64,000 nucleotides of DNA from Polynucleobacter sp. AP-Reno-20A-A9 (GTDB taxonomy: Bacteria; Pseudomonadota; Gammaproteobacteria; Burkholderiales; Burkholderiaceae), in NCBI RefSeq assembly GCF_018882085.1, contig NZ_JACVPB010000001.1, forward strand, positions 1 to 64,000. Reading direction: 5' to 3'. Below are positions 61,801-64,000 of this stretch, piece by piece (position 1 is the stretch's first letter; the number at the start of each line of letters is the position of its first letter). Made by a program: the position numbers and the translations under genes. The notes beneath the pieces were generated by a model, which saw only the letters and a list, made by a program, of their open reading frames with translations, ran no database searches and had not been told where the DNA came from.

Positions 61801-62521
61801 GGTGATGAGTCCAGGGCCAAAGATTCAGAAGCAGGATTCAAAGCATTTAAACCTTGTGCAGATATTGAATCCTCAAGCTGGACGAGGCATGGAATGGGCT
61901 TGCGATAGTTTTGAGAGACTTCTCGGCTCACAAGAAAAGCAGTTTGCTAAAACGGCGGCGCTACTTGACATTCCGAAAGAGCTTGCTCGCCAGTGGATTG
62001 GCAATGCCACACAGTTCACCAATAAAGCCGATCTATATTCATCAGATAGAAAGTATCTTTACGAAAATTTACCCGATACCTTGCCCAAGGCTTTTATTGT
62101 CAAAAAGCCGCGTATGCGAGGAGGGATCAAGAAGGCTGATCAATGGCTTACAAAAGCAATTGCGTATTTTGAAATGCATCCTGACGATATCTTCTTATTA
62201 CTTGATTACGCCAGAGAGCGGATTCGGGCTAGAGCCGAGACGATTAAATTTACTCAGAAAGAATTGGGTACGGGGCAACACAAAAGAAAGGGTGCGGTAA
62301 TTTCAAACCCAATCAACCAAATTTATATGAGATTTCTTGATGCTTTGGAAATTAAATATGCACCGACTGGTAAGAATAGCCTGGAATTGAGGTGTGAGGG
62401 AAAGGCGGCGGATGATTTGCCATTTGCTTTCAGGCAGACGATGATTTTGTTGGGGATGTTGTTATATTTTCAGGCAGCCGTTAACCCTATTTTAGTCATT
62501 CAAGATCAAATACGTGGATAG
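58859..62521 (+). CDS. giant tyrosine-recombinase-like protein 2
   Basis: A 1220-residue protein beginning at GTG, directly after the stop of protein 1, with AAAGGAAC upstream as ribosome-binding site. Complete tyrosine recombinase core: Arg near 664 in LGYRLGLRRSEVLKL, His-x-x-Arg near 815 in FHHLRHSAAMNTL, Gly-His near 906 in TLLGHSSPATTLYSYIHV with the Tyr near 915. About 650 residues precede the core and 300 follow it, ending in a hydrophobic segment; both are far beyond normal integrases. An acidic stretch (DDAWSDSEDEIEVREGEAE) is at about 450-470. The pair probably acts as a complex on the tRNA-Arg att sites. Confidence 0.8.
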   Translation: MSAKPTTAKEVQKAHEVMCAQLRAHLRALPTNPHLLAIITQIARPHQDANQILNTSPEQIGAMICSKIRECIEKEYLARGELSQIGCALLGISRQALGASLQKALQGHFLPDERLRNVDTLRLENPAHYMPGVQTLFKALFSLSDGFLSWKKWLFDVVDADLCAQQKLEWPGLGTIEVVLPEPNPYRHFDYKKAGEGLPAGVKKERLEKEAQQALALRLIIAAFTNQRFGKFDWEALQPKAQFGGYLFSAIVFSGVQDLGRLKQIADLSLAKEELDAPYSSLLLPRNQKLRMDAAYVALEKARKESKNKAPRHTKEYGPDLSRWIADPLTAALHSHYRENWIFTDRGPKFASECLKAFMGAVKGELRIQKTANEMGMDEEALFEAIDLLSTRKALMYATQSWQEDTLPTFIARYLAGRISTKDLQIENLLQLGMSDAKMPTAKIAKENLDDAWSDSEDEIEVREGEAESQAPSPVAMQWIEQILEAISHLSYEVPATQERCLGAIEEIEKRYQLSEQRLTRSLLKWVRHLIVQDWASKGLTSEMLTSYLQLMLPLAMADWDLDEGLEEFTSEDWGEEFVELYVQLTTPKDQKIFKAAWESLRKSQLTEAEKGLRPESQVDVGYLTELEFRWTQIDLYTVACRKLPTEYKNACLIIFTLGYRLGLRRSEVLKLATSHVHIKTGWPTEISVQWWKHRRLKTASSVRILPVEALLDPRELNWLKLWAAAREQGALCVDELIKIEAPEHKASPLGGQTKVPEPGLYTADELEFLFPVPMSAKAREEHSLEITSNTERDKIIDYIHESMRRVTKNRYIRFHHLRHSAAMNTLMLLCAPRLPNSERFILDHLYGNTEIQARIARDHAAVGMADGSNPILQIRNLKRRMGYARYFLLNDSRASPSELYVVSTLLGHSSPATTLYSYIHVIDVLTGAFLHERLLRLNPGLLNALYPGTKRNLDIRRKRCKTPFDDPKAGLDKVPVLLNEVMSPGPKIQKQDSKHLNLVQILNPQAGRGMEWACDSFERLLGSQEKQFAKTAALLDIPKELARQWIGNATQFTNKADLYSSDRKYLYENLPDTLPKAFIVKKPRMRGGIKKADQWLTKAIAYFEMHPDDIFLLLDYARERIRARAETIKFTQKELGTGQHKRKGAVISNPINQIYMRFLDALEIKYAPTGKNSLELRCEGKAADDLPFAFRQTMILLGMLLYFQAAVNPILVIQDQIRG

Positions 62522-62579
62522 GCCTGACCGGTCGAGATTGGCCGCTAAGAGGACATCGATAGCTCAAGAAATTAAAAAT

Positions 62580-62610
62580 ATATGCAGAGGACTAAAACAG
62601 TTCTGCATAT
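62580..62610 (+). terminator. hairpin after the recombinase operon
   Basis: Perfect 9-bp stem ATATGCAGA/TCTGCATAT (62580-62588 and 62602-62610) with a 13-base loop, 59 bases after the second recombinase stop and before the convergent gene. No T tract follows on the plus strand (TAGGTC). On the minus strand it is followed by TTTTTAATTTC, so it may better end the leftward cassette. Confidence 0.55.
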
Positions 62611-62703
62611 TAGGTCTTAGCTGGTTGTGACCTACCGCCCTACAAGCACCGAATCTATTGGCTCCCAGCGGTTTCGAATATTTCCCGAATGGTATCGACA
62701 GTA

Positions 62704-63612
62704 TTACTTTGGAAGACCAACTGTTGCTTCAATTCGAGCTTTAAGTTTTTGTTTTAAATCCGCTAGATTGTTTGGCTCCCAAACAAGAAAGTTGTATTGA
62801 CGATTATCAAAATGTATTTTTTTAAGATCTTTTTTTCTAACCATCCAAATTACTGGAATGTTTAGTCCAAGAGCATAGCCAGCTTCAAAATAAACTCCGC
62901 CCCGATTGCCGCTAAAGTCTGCAAGTATAAATCTGCTCTTTTTGATTGCGGTAATAATTTCATCATCGATTTTATTGTTGTGTTGGCGCTCATCAATTCG
63001 AATGGGATCGTAGCCAAGTTCGGATATGGCTGGCGATATTGATTTAGCCCAGAGAGGCTTGACTGAATCATCAAACCACATAGCGCAGAAAGCCTTTTTG
63101 CTATCCGAATTTATTCGACTTAATTCATGTATGTGATCCCAGCCGGCTGGGGAGATAACGAACGGTTGACCACCATGCTGTGGGTTGGAAATGTAGTGTT
63201 TATAGTCCTTTAAATACCTACTGAAAATATAGCTTGCTTCATCTTTGTCAATTGCATAGCAACAAGAGAGCTCTTGACCACAAGCCTGAAAAGCCAACTC
63301 TTGATTTGGTTTCGGGAATTTTTTTGTAAGGTATAGCAATAACAAGTCTGACTTTTCGCCAACGCTAGGATTATTTTTTGATGCAATTTGACTCCAGCAG
63401 GCTTCGTCCAAAATAATTCCAGGATTGTTATAAACCCAGCCACTTGCCTTGGCAATTTCTTCGGGCGTGGGATTTTCAGGTGAAGAATGTAGGAACGAGG
63501 CGTCTGCTTTATATTCTCCACACCTGAAACAATTAACTTTAAGAATTAGCCTCGGGGCATTTTCTATCTCTTCTTCGCTGGCGCTTAGATTCAAGCAAAC
63601 TGGACATTTCAT
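62704..63612 (-). CDS. zinc-finger plus nucleoside deoxyribosyltransferase/TIR-like fold protein
   Basis: A 302-residue protein. An N-terminal zinc finger has C3-x2-C6 and C28-x2-C31 (MKCPVCLNLS, VNCFRCGEYK). A middle segment ends in a winged-helix-like FVISPAGWDHIHEL (about 151-164). The C-terminal part (about 172-280) matches the nucleoside 2-deoxyribosyltransferase/TIR-like fold: FCAMWFDDSVKPLW, ERQHNNKIDDEIITAIKKSR, FILADFSGNRGGVYFEAGYA with D232 and probable catalytic E243. The fold cuts N-glycosidic bonds of nucleosides or NAD. In bacteria such proteins are often defence effectors. Cotranscribed with a small membrane protein (8-base gap). Substrate unknown. Confidence 0.75.
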   Translation of the reverse strand: MKCPVCLNLSASEEEIENAPRLILKVNCFRCGEYKADASFLHSSPENPTPEEIAKASGWVYNNPGIILDEACWSQIASKNNPSVGEKSDLLLLYLTKKFPKPNQELAFQACGQELSCCYAIDKDEASYIFSRYLKDYKHYISNPQHGGQPFVISPAGWDHIHELSRINSDSKKAFCAMWFDDSVKPLWAKSISPAISELGYDPIRIDERQHNNKIDDEIITAIKKSRFILADFSGNRGGVYFEAGYALGLNIPVIWMVRKKDLKKIHFDNRQYNFLVWEPNNLADLKQKLKARIEATVGLPK

Positions 63613-63620
63613 ACTTAAGC

Positions 63621-63902
63621 CTAGGAGCAGTTCTGAGTAGTTAAATTTTGAATGATTAAATTAATCACAACAAGAATGGCTGTAATCACCGCCCAAAATG
63701 CGGCAATTTTATTTAATTTAGTTTGATCGCGAATCGTTCCAACGACTTCCCATGGTGGTTCTGTTCCATCTCCATTGCAGATTATTTCTACATCCCTTTC
63801 CCCGCCAGTTCCTGGGCCTACAAGCACTTTGGAGCTTTTGTACCAATAGAACCCAGAGATTAAGGTGGTGATGGCTATCAATACATCAAATAATAGTTTC
63901 AT
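63621..63902 (-). CDS. small two-helix membrane protein
   Basis: A 93-residue protein with membrane helices at about 3-22 (LLFDVLIAITTLISGFYWY) and 66-86 (AAFWAVITAILVVINLII), separated by a soluble loop of about 40 residues (GTGGERDVEIICNGDGTEPP). I do not recognise a family. It is directly upstream of the zinc-finger/deoxyribosyltransferase-like gene, stop and start 8 bases apart, so they form an operon. The layout, small membrane protein plus nucleotide-active enzyme, resembles several anti-phage cassettes with a membrane partner. The right side of the operon up to the window edge shows no further gene. Confidence 0.6.
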   Translation of the reverse strand: MKLLFDVLIAITTLISGFYWYKSSKVLVGPGTGGERDVEIICNGDGTEPPWEVVGTIRDQTKLNKIAAFWAVITAILVVINLIIQNLTTQNCS

Positions 63903-64000
63903 AAGGCCCCGTGTGTTTCGTTGATCTTCCCACTTTTAGCGGGATTCATCAATCCAGCCCGATTCCATCAAGCCTCGATAGATAGAGGATAGTTAATTGC
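63903..64000. other. right-edge intergenic sequence
   Basis: Ninety-eight bases upstream of the two-helix protein gene. A small inverted repeat (CCTCGATAGATAGAGG, about 63974-63989) is visible. It probably contains the promoter of the leftward cassette. Nothing coding can be supported before the edge. Confidence 0.3.

Overview
The window looks like chromosomal DNA of a betaproteobacterium of the family Burkholderiaceae, most likely Polynucleobacter or a close relative. This rests on gene order (rpmH-dnaA-dnaN-gyrB; mnmG-rsmG-parA-parB-atpIBEFHAGDC; def-fmt-htpX-rsmB-DUF4390-ntrY-ntrX), protein style and a moderate GC content. It contains the replication origin. No database search was possible, so the genus is an inference.

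Layout. (1) 1-6009 is an AT-rich accessory element. It holds the first codons of an IS3-like transposase, small hypothetical genes including a 41-residue cysteine-rich ORF, a PAS/HD-GYP cyclic-di-GMP phosphodiesterase ending in an 11-bp homopolymer, a minimal 224-residue tyrosine recombinase and a 404-residue integrase. It ends inside the 5' half of a tRNA-Phe gene (5972-6009). (2) 6110-23886 is core chromosome: ntrX/ntrY, DUF4390, rsmB, htpX, fmt and def read leftward; a short dprA and topB read rightward; mnmC2, pckG, mnmE, yidC, yidD, rnpA and rpmH read leftward. (3) 23887-25800 is the origin region, with DnaA boxes on both sides of dnaA and, between dnaA and dnaN, a DnaA box followed by six 3-bp repeats of DnaA-trio type. 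(4) 25801-52176 holds dnaN, gyrB, a SET-domain protein, a branched-chain amino-acid type ABC transporter (livGFKHM), a TauE/SafE permease, mnmG-rsmG-parAB with two perfect parS palindromes (one inside mnmG), the complete ATP synthase operon, hemE, priA, gcvH, a metallo-beta-lactamase-fold hydrolase and a small zinc-ribbon protein. A fatty acid desaturase follows.

(5) From 53437 to the right edge is a second island, entered through a truncated tRNA-Arg 3' half (53437-53476). It carries an AbiE-type type IV toxin-antitoxin pair with palindromic operators, two adjacent giant tyrosine-recombinase-like genes (about 1013 and 1220 residues), and a two-gene cassette encoding a small two-helix membrane protein and a zinc-finger plus nucleoside-deoxyribosyltransferase-like (TIR-like fold) protein. 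That cassette is a candidate defence system. The origin-proximal core is thus bracketed by two tRNA-targeted islands.

How it fits together: the core encodes replication start (DnaA, DnaN, GyrB, oriC), segregation (ParAB, parS), tRNA wobble-uridine modification (MnmE, MnmG, MnmC2), membrane insertion (YidC, YidD) and energy conversion. The most novel material is in the right-hand island, followed by the left-hand element with its split tRNA and solo recombinase.
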